From: Youngiibacter multivorans
GTDB lineage: Bacteria; Bacillota; Clostridia; Clostridiales; Clostridiaceae
Length of the DNA: 64,000 nucleotides
NCBI RefSeq assembly: GCF_017873395.1
Contig: NZ_JAGGKC010000005.1
Coordinates: forward strand, 80,123-144,122
Direction of reading: 5' to 3'
Translations under genes and position numbers: made by a program
Part shown: positions 17,561-25,377 of the stretch, piece after piece
How the letters are laid out: each line of letters begins with the position of its first letter
Position numbering within the stretch: the stretch's first letter is position 1
The notes under the pieces: generated by a model
Database searches by the model: none
Told to the model about the DNA's origin: nothing
Seen by the model: the letters and a program-made list of their open reading frames with translations, nothing else

Positions 17561-17893
17561 TCATCCACCCTATGCTTCATTATTCTTCTACCCTTGATAT
17601 TCCTGAAAGAAATCTACATCAGAACATGCAAAAGGTCCGGAACGCATACTGTCTTCCGCAATATGCAACCCTAAAGTGATTATGCATATTCCTATACCAT
17701 TCTATCTGCTGTATCGTTTATATTTAATCAAATTTTACCTCCCATTTGCAATTCAGTTCTGGAATCCATGTATTCCAATTTGGAATCTAGCAATGTTCTG
17801 CATTTTGCTTGAAATCTCCGTACTTAAGAAGAATTGCTCCAGAGTGTTCCCAACAGAGCTGCGCAGTAGTAAAATTAATACTTATAAGGACAG
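17561..17893. promoter_or_regulatory. divergent promoter region, DASS operon and LysR gene
   Basis: This gap of 333 bases has no gene. The half nearer the LysR gene contains three regularly placed GGAAT/ATTCC elements, which I list separately as a probable LysR binding site. Confidence 0.6.
17761..17786. promoter_or_regulatory. probable LysR-type binding site (three GGAAT/ATTCC repeats)
   Basis: GGAAT (17761), ATTCC (17772) and GGAAT (17782) alternate in orientation. The last two form the perfect 15-base palindrome ATTCCAA-T-TTGGAAT, and the first two a spaced dyad. Arrays of this kind between divergent genes are typical LysR recognition and activation sites. Confidence 0.6.
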
Positions 17894-18817
17894 ATGAGGC
17901 AGGAATCAATGATGACTTACAGCCAGGTTCACTATTTTCTGACAATAGAAGGCAGCCGGAGCTTTTCACATGCAGCTGAAGAGCTGTTCATTTCGCAATC
18001 ATCTCTTTCAAAGCAAATCAAGGCTTTGGAGGAAGAGCTTGGCGTCCAGCTTTTCATCAGGACCTCCTCAAGAGTCGATCTGACTCCTGCAGGAGAATAT
18101 TTCCTCGAGTTTGCAAAAAAGTCCAGGAATGACTACCTTGAGCTTGTGGACAAGCTTTCCACAATAGATGATACAAAAACAAGCCGCGTTAAAGTAGGAA
18201 CTCTTCCCTTTCTTGCGCAGTACAACCTGCTCGGCATGATGGCAAGATTCCAGGAGGCGAATGACCGAATACATCTTGATATCCTTGAAAGGGAGCAGAA
18301 GGAAATTGTGTACATGCTCGACAACCATGTTCTGGACGTGGCAATAGCCAGGACTGATTTCATGGATATGGAAAAATACGAAATCAAGCCTCTCATGGAT
18401 GACGCCCTTGTCCTGGTATGCGCATCAGGCCATCCGCTGTCAAGACTTGAAAATGTAAGCATGGACCAGTTGAAGGATGAAACCTTCATTCTTCTCGACC
18501 ATAAATCCACAATAAACAGACTCTGTATGGATGCATGCAGGAGGTCTGGCTTCACTCCGAACGTCAAGTACACTTTAAGCGGGCATGAGCTTCTTCTTAC
18601 GATGGTATCATCGGGTCTTGGCATCACTCTTTTCCCAAGAAGACTGGTGATGAATGACGTAAGCCTTCAGCTTGCTGCTGTAGAGCTTAAGGAGCCATTG
18701 GTTTCAAGTGTTGCACTTATCAGGAGGAAAGATAAGAAGGCCAGCTTCGGTGCGGAAAGGTTCTTCACCTCATTCACTTCTTATGAGACTGTTCCCTCTC
18801 AGACAGATAATGCATAG
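17894..18817 (+). CDS. LysR-family transcriptional regulator
   Basis: N-terminal winged helix-turn-helix (QVHYFLTIEGSRSFSHAAEEL, SQSSLSKQIKALEEELG, LTPAGEYFL) followed by a substrate-binding effector domain; 307 residues is the family norm. Either the first ATG or the one reading MMTYSQVHYF could be used, since both have AAGGA- or AGGA-like sites. It is transcribed away from the DASS-ubiX-lpdD operon and very probably controls it, with a carboxylic acid as co-inducer; that ligand is inference. Confidence 0.9.
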   Translation: MRQESMMTYSQVHYFLTIEGSRSFSHAAEELFISQSSLSKQIKALEEELGVQLFIRTSSRVDLTPAGEYFLEFAKKSRNDYLELVDKLSTIDDTKTSRVKVGTLPFLAQYNLLGMMARFQEANDRIHLDILEREQKEIVYMLDNHVLDVAIARTDFMDMEKYEIKPLMDDALVLVCASGHPLSRLENVSMDQLKDETFILLDHKSTINRLCMDACRRSGFTPNVKYTLSGHELLLTMVSSGLGITLFPRRLVMNDVSLQLAAVELKEPLVSSVALIRRKDKKASFGAERFFTSFTSYETVPSQTDNA

Positions 18818-18872
18818 GGAACCGGTTGTATAACTGTAAATGAAAATATATAAAAATTAATAACAATAAATT

Positions 18873-18919
18873 TTAAAGGGTGCCAAAAACCAGATTCTCT
18901 GGTTTTTGGCACCCTTTAA
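18873..18919. terminator. long perfect-stem bidirectional terminator
   Basis: Two 21-base perfectly complementary arms (beginning TTAAAGGGTGCC and ending GGCACCCTTTAA) around a 5-base loop ATTCT, between the convergent LysR and Uup genes. Confidence 0.85.
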
Positions 18920-18922
18920 TGA

Positions 18923-20812
18923 CTATTCATTGCCTTTGGCAATTTCCTCCGCCAGCTCTTCCAGATAAGCCCATCTTTCTATCGCTTCTTCCAGCTCTGC
19001 TTCACACATTGACTTCTGCTCCGTCAGCTTGCTTAAGGCCTCGAAATCCGCCGGATTGCTTTCCATTTCCTTTTCCAGCATCGATATCTTTTCCTCAAGA
19101 GCTGCTATCCTGTCACCGATACCCTCGTATTCCTTCTGTTCCCTGTAGCTGAATTTTTTTGGCCTGTCTTTCTTTCGCTCTGCCTTTGCAACAGCCTGCG
19201 ATTCAGGTACCGCCTCCAGAACCTGCTCCAGCCTTTCTGAAAGGTCTGTATAGTTTCCCGGATGCATGGTTATATTCCCGTTCCCCTCGAAATGGAGTAT
19301 CCTCTGGGCCATACGGTCAAGGAACCATCTGTCATGGGATACTGCAACAACAGCTCCGCTGAAGGTATCAAGGAAGTCCTCAAGAACCTCAAGGGTCATT
19401 GTATCCAGGTCATTTGTAGGCTCATCCAGAAGCAGCACATTAGGCTTCTCCATGAGGATCCTAAGGAGCATGAGTCTCCTCTTTTCGCCTCCGGAAAGCA
19501 TGCTGATCGGAGTCCACTGGAATTCCGAAGGGAACATGAATGTCTCAAGAAGCTGTGATGCCGTCGACATGCCATCGGTGGTTTCAATATTTTCCGCAGC
19601 GTCCCTTATATATTCAAGGACTCTCATGCTTTCGTCCCTGAAGGTGTAGTCCTGAGTAAGATATCCTATCCTTACTGTCTCTCCTGTTTCCACCTTTCCG
19701 CTATCCGGGTCCAGCGCACCTGCCATTATTGCAAGGAGCGTCGATTTACCGAGCCCGTTCATGCCGACTATACCGACTCTGTCGTCGCGGAGCAGGTTGT
19801 ATGAGAATCCATGGAGAAGCTCAGTCCCGTCATATGCCTTGAATACTTCGTGGAGCTCAATTGTCTTTCCGCCAAGCCTTGATGACAGAGCCTTGATTTC
19901 AATTGCTGACTGCTCAGGCCTTGAGTCGGTCTGGGCAAGTTCCTCGAATCTTCCGATCCTCGCCTTCTGCTTGGTAGTCCGGGCCTTTGCGCCCCTCCTC
20001 ATCCACTCGAGCTCCTTCATGAACAGCTTTCGCCTTTTCCTGTCTCCTGCCTCAAGCAGCTCTTCCCTCTCAGCCTTCAGCTCAAGGAAGCTTGAGAAGT
20101 TTGCCTGCCAGGATATTACCTCGCCCCTGTCGATCTCAAGCATCCTGTCAGCTACCCTCTCCAGGAAATACCTGTCATGGGTAACCATGAGGATTGCGCC
20201 TTTCCGGTTCTTGAGCATACCTTCAAGCCACGAAACTGTCACATCATCTATATGGTTTGTAGGCTCATCCAGGATCAGAAGGTCACTCGGAAGGACCAGC
20301 GCCCTTGCCATTGCCACCCTTTTCTTCTGGCCTCCTGAAAGCTCCTTTGTCTTCTTGTAGAATTCAGTTATGCCGAGCCTTGTAAGGACAGCCTTGGCTT
20401 CAGATTCCAGACCCCATGCCCCCTCGTCATCCATCCTTCCCGCTAGCCTCATTACCTCATCATGCAGCACGCTGTCATCAGGTGATTCATTTGACCTCCC
20501 GACAGCATCCTCGTATTCCCTTATTATCGAAAGGGAGCCTTCCCCGCTGAAAATCGCAGAAATGACCGTATCCTCGGGATCGAATTCAGGATCCTGAGGA
20601 AGCACTGAGATCCTAACCCCGTTCATATAAACGATCCTGCCTGTATCAGTCGGAAGTTCCCCTGATATCACCTTAAGAAGCGTTGACTTCCCTGTGCCGT
20701 TGATTCCTATTACTCCTATCTTGTCCCCTTCTGATATGCCGAACGTGGCATCCCTGAACAGGACCTTTTCGCCAAAGCTCTTGGATATGGATTCTGCTGC
20801 AAGTATATTCAA
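18923..20812 (-). CDS. uup: ABC-F family ATPase, Uup-like
   Basis: A soluble protein with two ABC domains and 629 residues. Site 1: GINGTGKST, LSGGQKKRVAMARAL, LLILDEPTNHID. Site 2: GMNGLGKST, LSGGEKRRLMLLRIL, LLLDEPTNDLD. A charged linker with repeated Arg/Lys (WMRRGAKARTTKQKARIGRF) lies between the domains. The C-terminal 80 residues (ALEEKISMLEKEMESNPADF and onward) form the coiled coil typical of Uup. Members act on ribosomes or DNA-related processes in translation quality control; unlike the gene at 12003 it is not of the antibiotic-protection branch. Confidence 0.88.
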   Translation of the reverse strand: MNILAAESISKSFGEKVLFRDATFGISEGDKIGVIGINGTGKSTLLKVISGELPTDTGRIVYMNGVRISVLPQDPEFDPEDTVISAIFSGEGSLSIIREYEDAVGRSNESPDDSVLHDEVMRLAGRMDDEGAWGLESEAKAVLTRLGITEFYKKTKELSGGQKKRVAMARALVLPSDLLILDEPTNHIDDVTVSWLEGMLKNRKGAILMVTHDRYFLERVADRMLEIDRGEVISWQANFSSFLELKAEREELLEAGDRKRRKLFMKELEWMRRGAKARTTKQKARIGRFEELAQTDSRPEQSAIEIKALSSRLGGKTIELHEVFKAYDGTELLHGFSYNLLRDDRVGIVGMNGLGKSTLLAIMAGALDPDSGKVETGETVRIGYLTQDYTFRDESMRVLEYIRDAAENIETTDGMSTASQLLETFMFPSEFQWTPISMLSGGEKRRLMLLRILMEKPNVLLLDEPTNDLDTMTLEVLEDFLDTFSGAVVAVSHDRWFLDRMAQRILHFEGNGNITMHPGNYTDLSERLEQVLEAVPESQAVAKAERKKDRPKKFSYREQKEYEGIGDRIAALEEKISMLEKEMESNPADFEALSKLTEQKSMCEAELEEAIERWAYLEELAEEIAKGNE

Positions 20813-20883
20813 TCTTTAGCTCCCCTTAAATCTCTACCGTTAATTTTTCCAATACAGTACATTTTACTACGAATCCTCTGTCA

Positions 20884-20912
20884 TTGCACCTCTCATTTGG
20901 GATTGGTATACT
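20884..20912 (+). promoter_or_regulatory. sigma-A promoter of the small membrane protein gene
   Basis: TTGCAC and TATACT are separated by 17 bases. The -10 lies 18 bases before the chosen start, which rules out the longer reading frame starting at 20897. Confidence 0.7.
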
Positions 20913-20929
20913 GTACGTGGGGGTGGATG

Positions 20930-21343
20930 ATGGATTTTCGGATCAAGAAGAAAAAGGAATATCTGATTTCAGGGATAGCATGGACAGTCCTTGCTTTCCT
21001 GGTACTTGCCTTTGTCGCAATAAGCGGTGATTCTCTTAAGTGGTATGCACTGATACCTCTTTCAGCTATTGAATTCGCGCTTGCGATTTCTGCCTATACC
21101 GCATACACAAGGAATGGCGGTGTTTATCTGAGGCTTGAGGAGAAGTCGCTGAGGGTAATGTCGTCTGTTTTCAGGAAGCCGGCCATAGCCTACACCAATA
21201 TCAGGCAGGTCAGGCAGTTCAAGGACCAGGTGACAATCGTGCTCAAGGAAGGTCAGGATGTCAAGATCATGCTTGAGCCCATGGATGAGTCCGTACGAAG
21301 AGAATTCGTACTGAGGCTTAAGGAAAAGGCGGGACTCAAGTGA
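20930..21343 (+). CDS. small membrane protein of unknown function
   Basis: About 137 residues. After a basic start (DFRIKKKKEY) come two hydrophobic segments (AWTVLAFLVLAFVAISG and ALIPLSAIEFALAISAY), then a cytosolic stretch rich in beta-type residues (GGVYLRLEEKSLRVMSS, RQVRQFKDQVTIVLKEGQDV), resembling small PH-like membrane-anchored proteins. I cannot name the family. GGGGGTGG precedes two adjacent ATGs and the second gives better spacing. It is monocistronic, with its own promoter and terminator. Confidence 0.75.
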   Translation: MDFRIKKKKEYLISGIAWTVLAFLVLAFVAISGDSLKWYALIPLSAIEFALAISAYTAYTRNGGVYLRLEEKSLRVMSSVFRKPAIAYTNIRQVRQFKDQVTIVLKEGQDVKIMLEPMDESVRREFVLRLKEKAGLK

Positions 21344-21345
21344 AG

Positions 21346-21375
21346 AAGAGCCGGATGGTAAATCATCCGGCTCTT
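21346..21375. terminator. bidirectional terminator
   Basis: AAGAGCCGGATG and CATCCGGCTCTT, 12-base perfect arms with a 6-base loop, between convergent genes; it begins 3 bases after the membrane protein stop. Confidence 0.85.
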
Positions 21376-21377
21376 AC

Positions 21378-24041
21378 TCATTCATCCTTCTCGAAGAATT
21401 TCATGACAAAGCATATCTCATCGTTTGAAACCTTAACCCCATACTTGGAAGCAAAGCCTGACAGGGCCTTCTCCACAATTTCGTACCTCTCCCAATTCTC
21501 TGAAATGTACTCATCCTTACCCTCGAAAGGAGTGACTGGCTCCCCTGAGACCAGCCTGTCTACCATGCAGGCAATGTGTATGATGACGCCTGGCAGCATG
21601 TCCGACGGTATGGGTGACTTAAGGTCGCTCCCCATACCCATGATCAGGTCGTGAACCTTGTAGTTGAGTCCGTCTTCCTTTATAGAAACCAGCACGTCCT
21701 TAAGCACCTGGTCCATATTGACGATCAGTGTCTTCAGGTCGATTTCAGCCTGTATCTCCTTAATTGCGCTCAAGGAAAGCACTTCAGTGAGCGAATATGA
21801 CTTGATGTCCATATCCACTGGTATCGATGAAACGAGGCTTACTACCGGTCTCTCGGCATTTATCCTCATTACCTTGCTAATCAGGGATTCCCTGTCGATC
21901 GCATTTATCGCCATGATTTCAAACAGGTTCTTGTTGTACTGTAAGTTTGATTTCAGGAAACTCTTCATTACCTGCGAGCTTCCCTCTCCAGTAAGGCACG
22001 CGGTAAGGATCACATACCTTGATGCATGCTCTTCCTGCTGATAAAGTCCCGGGATCATGCTCTGCGGTGTGACAGCTAGAGTATCCCTGTATATCTCGTC
22101 GAGACTTACGCCGGATATCGCCTTCCTTGTCGCATCCAGGACATGCAGTGTTGAGACAAGCGGAAGTGTCTTTATTCTGACACCGAACTCCTCCTCTATC
22201 TCAGGACCGAAATTCGTCGGGCTCCCCATGTCCACCATGAGAAGATATCCTTCTGTCGTGGGATTCTCAGATACATGCTTCCTCAGCCTTTCGAATATGA
22301 CCTGAGGACTAACCTCTATGGCAGCGTCTATGGGATGTGCCCAGCTTTCTCCCAGTAGCTTTGTAGCCACATCAACCATGGAGCTTGCAGTGCTGCCTCC
22401 ATGGGCGATGACAACTATCCTCACCCTGTCCTTTGTATTGATTGTTTCATCAGCCGGAAGCCAGAAGAGTGCCAGGAATGCTGCCTCATCCTCCAGTATC
22501 TCCAGACCGGTGCTTATCCTTATCATGTTAAGGCATTCGATTGCTACTGCGTACTCTTCCGGATATTTCCTCTTAATGACCCTTACCTGTGGATTCTCAA
22601 TCTGTGAACCCTGGTTTACCCTCTGCAGGAGAGCGAACAGATGCAGTGCGAGAGCCACGAAGGTGTTGCCGTTGTATTGGATTCCGAGGCTCGTTATTGC
22701 GTGTGAGTATATCTTGTCGCTTATCTCCATGATGTCGGACCCTACGATGTTCGCAAGATTTGCCTTGGTCAACCCATCCTTGTTCTTCTCTATGTAGGTG
22801 CTGACAAATTCTGATATGTAGCCCTCCATGAGGGTGTCTATCTCCTTCTCCTCTACACCTCTTATCTTAAGCTCACCAATTTTTCTCTCTATGAAGTCAT
22901 ATATCGTGTTTTCCTTGGTGGTAAGGGATTGGACCTTGCTTCCATTCCCGAAATTGAAGCTGTCTATGTCATTCTCGAAGAGCCGGTTCCAAATGTCCCT
23001 GTAGCCTCTCTCGTTGAACAGGCTTTCCTTGATATAGGGTGGAAGGTCAGCGCTCCAGAGCTCGACCTTAGATCTCTTTCCAGTCAGAAACTCCGCATAG
23101 GATTTTGCTGTGACAATCTGAATGTCGTTCTTAAGCTGTCCCACGTTTCCGGAGGTCTCATACATCAGCAGCGCCTTCATCAGGTTCATGGACACATGTA
23201 TCTCATGGCCTATCCTTGCAGCCTCTTCCCTGAAGAAGGTCTTCACAAGTCCAAGTCTCTCATCTATGGCTCTCTCCTTCAATGAAGGTATCCGAAGGGT
23301 CATTGGGATCCTTCTTGTGAAGGTCTTGAGAAGGGCTGAAGCAGGGTTTTCAGTCGTAGCGGTTATGATCAGGACATTGGATGTCCTGTCCTCCGGGTCA
23401 CCGACTCTCCTGAAGGTTCCCTTGTCAAGGAACACAAAGAGAGCCTCCTGCCCTTCCGGAGGCAGCCTGTGAACCTCGTCGAGGAACAGTATGCCATTGT
23501 CAGCCTTCTCGAGAAGACCCTCCCTGTCCTGATCCGCTCCGGTGAACGCACCCTTCTTCACCCCGAAAAGTTGGGCTGTAAGAAGCTGAGGGTTATTGGC
23601 GTAATCTGCGCAGTTGAAGACAATAAAAGGAGAGTTTTTCGACTTCACTCCTGATTCGACAGCATACTTGTACATAAGGGAAGCAAAGGTGGACTTTCCA
23701 ACTCCGGTATCGCCGAGTATTATACTGTGCATGCCTTTTGGCGGATAAAGGATTGCAGCCTTGGCATGGTCAACCACCGTCTTCAGGCTGGGACTCTCCT
23801 TTCCTAAACGGTCCAGCTCGCTGGTGACACTATTGTGAAGACTGTTCACATTTATGCCGGCAATGAACTTAACAGGTCTCCCTGAAAGCTTCATGACCCT
23901 GCCATCCTCATACAGCCTGTTCAGGTCGAAGCTCACATTGGCCCTTGAAAGGCCAAGTGCTTCTGACAGTGTGTTGGCGTCCACACCATCCTGGTTCTTG
24001 TATTCACATAATCTGGAATATACCTTATCTATTCTCTTCAT
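21378..24041 (-). CDS. LevR-type sigma-54-dependent activator with PTS regulation domains
   Basis: An 887-residue activator. Residues about 1-70 carry a helix-turn-helix (LSEALGLSRANVSFDLNRLYE). About 80-320 is an AAA+ domain with Walker A GDTGVGKST, the sigma-54 contact loop GAFTGA and Walker B GILFLDEVHRLP. A PRD follows (His in ALALHLFALLQRV), then an EIIA-Man-like domain (VVIAHGGSTASSMVD), a IIB-like segment (LTACLTGEGSSQVM) and a second PRD (GVIIHIACMVDRL). Such proteins are tuned by phosphorylation from HPr and PTS enzymes. It diverges from the PTS genes and surely serves the -24/-12 promoter at 27144. The Cys-containing IIB-like segment is as in LevR/MtlR relatives. Confidence 0.92.
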   Translation of the reverse strand: MKRIDKVYSRLCEYKNQDGVDANTLSEALGLSRANVSFDLNRLYEDGRVMKLSGRPVKFIAGINVNSLHNSVTSELDRLGKESPSLKTVVDHAKAAILYPPKGMHSIILGDTGVGKSTFASLMYKYAVESGVKSKNSPFIVFNCADYANNPQLLTAQLFGVKKGAFTGADQDREGLLEKADNGILFLDEVHRLPPEGQEALFVFLDKGTFRRVGDPEDRTSNVLIITATTENPASALLKTFTRRIPMTLRIPSLKERAIDERLGLVKTFFREEAARIGHEIHVSMNLMKALLMYETSGNVGQLKNDIQIVTAKSYAEFLTGKRSKVELWSADLPPYIKESLFNERGYRDIWNRLFENDIDSFNFGNGSKVQSLTTKENTIYDFIERKIGELKIRGVEEKEIDTLMEGYISEFVSTYIEKNKDGLTKANLANIVGSDIMEISDKIYSHAITSLGIQYNGNTFVALALHLFALLQRVNQGSQIENPQVRVIKRKYPEEYAVAIECLNMIRISTGLEILEDEAAFLALFWLPADETINTKDRVRIVVIAHGGSTASSMVDVATKLLGESWAHPIDAAIEVSPQVIFERLRKHVSENPTTEGYLLMVDMGSPTNFGPEIEEEFGVRIKTLPLVSTLHVLDATRKAISGVSLDEIYRDTLAVTPQSMIPGLYQQEEHASRYVILTACLTGEGSSQVMKSFLKSNLQYNKNLFEIMAINAIDRESLISKVMRINAERPVVSLVSSIPVDMDIKSYSLTEVLSLSAIKEIQAEIDLKTLIVNMDQVLKDVLVSIKEDGLNYKVHDLIMGMGSDLKSPIPSDMLPGVIIHIACMVDRLVSGEPVTPFEGKDEYISENWERYEIVEKALSGFASKYGVKVSNDEICFVMKFFEKDE

Positions 24042-24081
24042 AGTTACCTCATCAAAAATTCACTCTTAATCCATAATACAT

Positions 24082-24099
24082 AGTGTTTTATATTGTTTC
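24082..24099. promoter_or_regulatory. candidate activator site upstream of first PTS operon
   Basis: AGTGTTTTATATTGTTTC resembles the GTGTTTTATAGTGTTTT block just before the -24/-12 promoter at 27144, so the LevR-like protein may bind here too. A TATAAT (24109-24114) lies just downstream; no -24/-12 pair was seen for this operon. Confidence 0.45.
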
Positions 24100-24141
24100 A
24101 AGTGTAGTATAATTGTTTTAAAGAGTTTTATCGTTTTCATA

Positions 24142-24155
24142 TGAAAGCGGTCATC
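24142..24155. promoter_or_regulatory. cre-like site in front of first PTS operon
   Basis: TGAAAGCGGTCATC matches TGWAANCGNTNWCA at 12 of 14 positions, 30 bases before the first IIB start. CcpA repression is plausible. Confidence 0.45.
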
Positions 24156-24184
24156 ATCAAAGATCATGTTCGGAGGTAGAATTT

Positions 24185-24496
24185 ATGTTGAAAGTTGTAT
24201 TGTTCTGTGCAGCCGGGATGTCGACAAGCATGCTTATCAGGAAAATGGAGGATGCGGCAAGGGCTAAGAATCTTGAACTGAAGGTAAGCGCATATCCTGA
24301 GTCACAGCTCACAAAGTATGTTCCCACTGCTGACGTTGTGCTCATCGGTCCTCAGATCAGGTTCGCCCTCAAGAAGATTGCGGCTGAATGTGAGAAATAC
24401 AAGATTCCAGTTGAGGTGATCACTCCTCAGGACTACGGAATGATGAACGGAGCCAAGGTGCTGGAACAGGCTGAAAGACTTGCTTCAAAAGAATAG
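24185..24496 (+). CDS. PTS lactose/cellobiose-family IIB component (copy 1)
   Basis: IIB passes phosphate from IIA to the sugar in IIC through a Cys. The 103 residues start VVLFCAAGMSTSMLIRKM with the phosphoryl Cys at residue 8 and the P-loop-like GMSTS, and show VVLIGPQIRFALKKI and PQDYGMMNGAKVL, all family hallmarks. It is the first gene of a B-A-B-C operon, preceded by CGGAGG. It is the most divergent of the first three IIB copies (DAARAKNLELKVSAY), so it may have its own partner or a regulatory role. Confidence 0.92.
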   Translation: MLKVVLFCAAGMSTSMLIRKMEDAARAKNLELKVSAYPESQLTKYVPTADVVLIGPQIRFALKKIAAECEKYKIPVEVITPQDYGMMNGAKVLEQAERLASKE

Positions 24497-24587
24497 CAGG
24501 TATCAGGCAGTCTCATGACTTAAAATCGGCAGCCAATTTTACATTGCAGATATCATAAATCAAAAGGAAAACAAGGAGGTGAATGTA

Positions 24588-24911
24588 TTGGAAGAACTCA
24601 TAATGCAGATCATAATCGATTCCGGTGACGTAAGATACCATGCCTATGAGGCTCTCACCCTGGCCAATGAAGGAAAGTTTGAAGAGGCTAGGGAAAGCAT
24701 CAAGAGGGCTAATGAAGCCATGGAAAAGGCACATGAGGCACAGACATCCGTCCTGTTTAAGGAAGCTAACGGTGAAAAGATTGAAATATCAGCCCTGTTC
24801 GTACACAGTCAGGACCACCTGATGACAGCGATCTCAGAAAAGAATCTCATCGCACAGCTCATAGAGATGAGAAAATCCATCCAGGACCTCATCGAAGCCA
24901 AGAATAACTAA
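24588..24911 (+). CDS. PTS lactose/cellobiose-family IIA component (copy 1)
   Basis: A 107-residue helical trimer-forming IIA. The active-site region ALFVHSQDHLMTAI contains the phosphorylated His in VHSQDH and the metal-binding Asp. The TTG reading MEELIMQIIIDSG has AGGAGGTG six bases upstream; a GTG inside that ribosome site is not a credible start. The copy at 27194 uses an equivalent TTG, which supports this. It lies between two IIB genes. Confidence 0.93.
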   Translation: MEELIMQIIIDSGDVRYHAYEALTLANEGKFEEARESIKRANEAMEKAHEAQTSVLFKEANGEKIEISALFVHSQDHLMTAISEKNLIAQLIEMRKSIQDLIEAKNN

Positions 24912-24926
24912 AGGGAGGAACATGAA

Positions 24927-25241
24927 ATGTTGAAAATCGTACTTCTATGCGCAGCGGGCATGTCCACAAGCATGCTTGTAAAGAAAATGCAGGAGGCTGC
25001 AAAGGCTAAGGGACTTGAGGCAGATATCGCAGCATACCCTGAATCACAGCTTGCAAAGGTCGGCCCTAGTGCTGACGTTATTCTACTCGGGCCTCAGATA
25101 AGGTTCGCTCTCAAGAAGATAACCGCTGAAGCTGAGAAATTCAACGTACCTGTAGATGTCATACCACCTGCTGACTACGGAATGATGAACGGAGTCAAGG
25201 TACTTGCGCTAGCTGAAAAGATGGCGGCTGCAAAAAAATAG
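24927..25241 (+). CDS. PTS lactose/cellobiose-family IIB component (copy 2)
   Basis: A 104-residue IIB with VLLCAAGMSTSMLVKKM, phospho-Cys at residue 8, ILLGPQIRFALKKITAE and PPADYGMMNGVKVL. Almost identical in protein to copy 3 at 27534, and identical in DNA over a long internal stretch, which points to recent duplication or gene conversion. AGGGAGGAA precedes the ATG; 15 bases separate it from IIA. Confidence 0.93.
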   Translation: MLKIVLLCAAGMSTSMLVKKMQEAAKAKGLEADIAAYPESQLAKVGPSADVILLGPQIRFALKKITAEAEKFNVPVDVIPPADYGMMNGVKVLALAEKMAAAKK

Positions 25242-25377
25242 TCCATCCAAGTATTATACGCAGCCGCAATAAGGCTGCAGGAATAATCCAATTTCATATA
25301 CTCAAGACATCATGGCTTTCCTGAATTTTCTTGTAATTGTTGCATGCGACAAAATTCAATGTTAAGGAGAGAAAAAC

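Noticed and set aside
19761..20360. 199-codon open frame antisense to uup
   Set aside because: Low-complexity Ser/Leu translation typical of the complement of a Glu/Arg-rich gene; no independent signals.
24042..24184. -24/-12 promoter for the first PTS operon
   Set aside because: I looked for TGGC-N8-TTGC and found none; only a TATAAT and an activator-like repeat are present.
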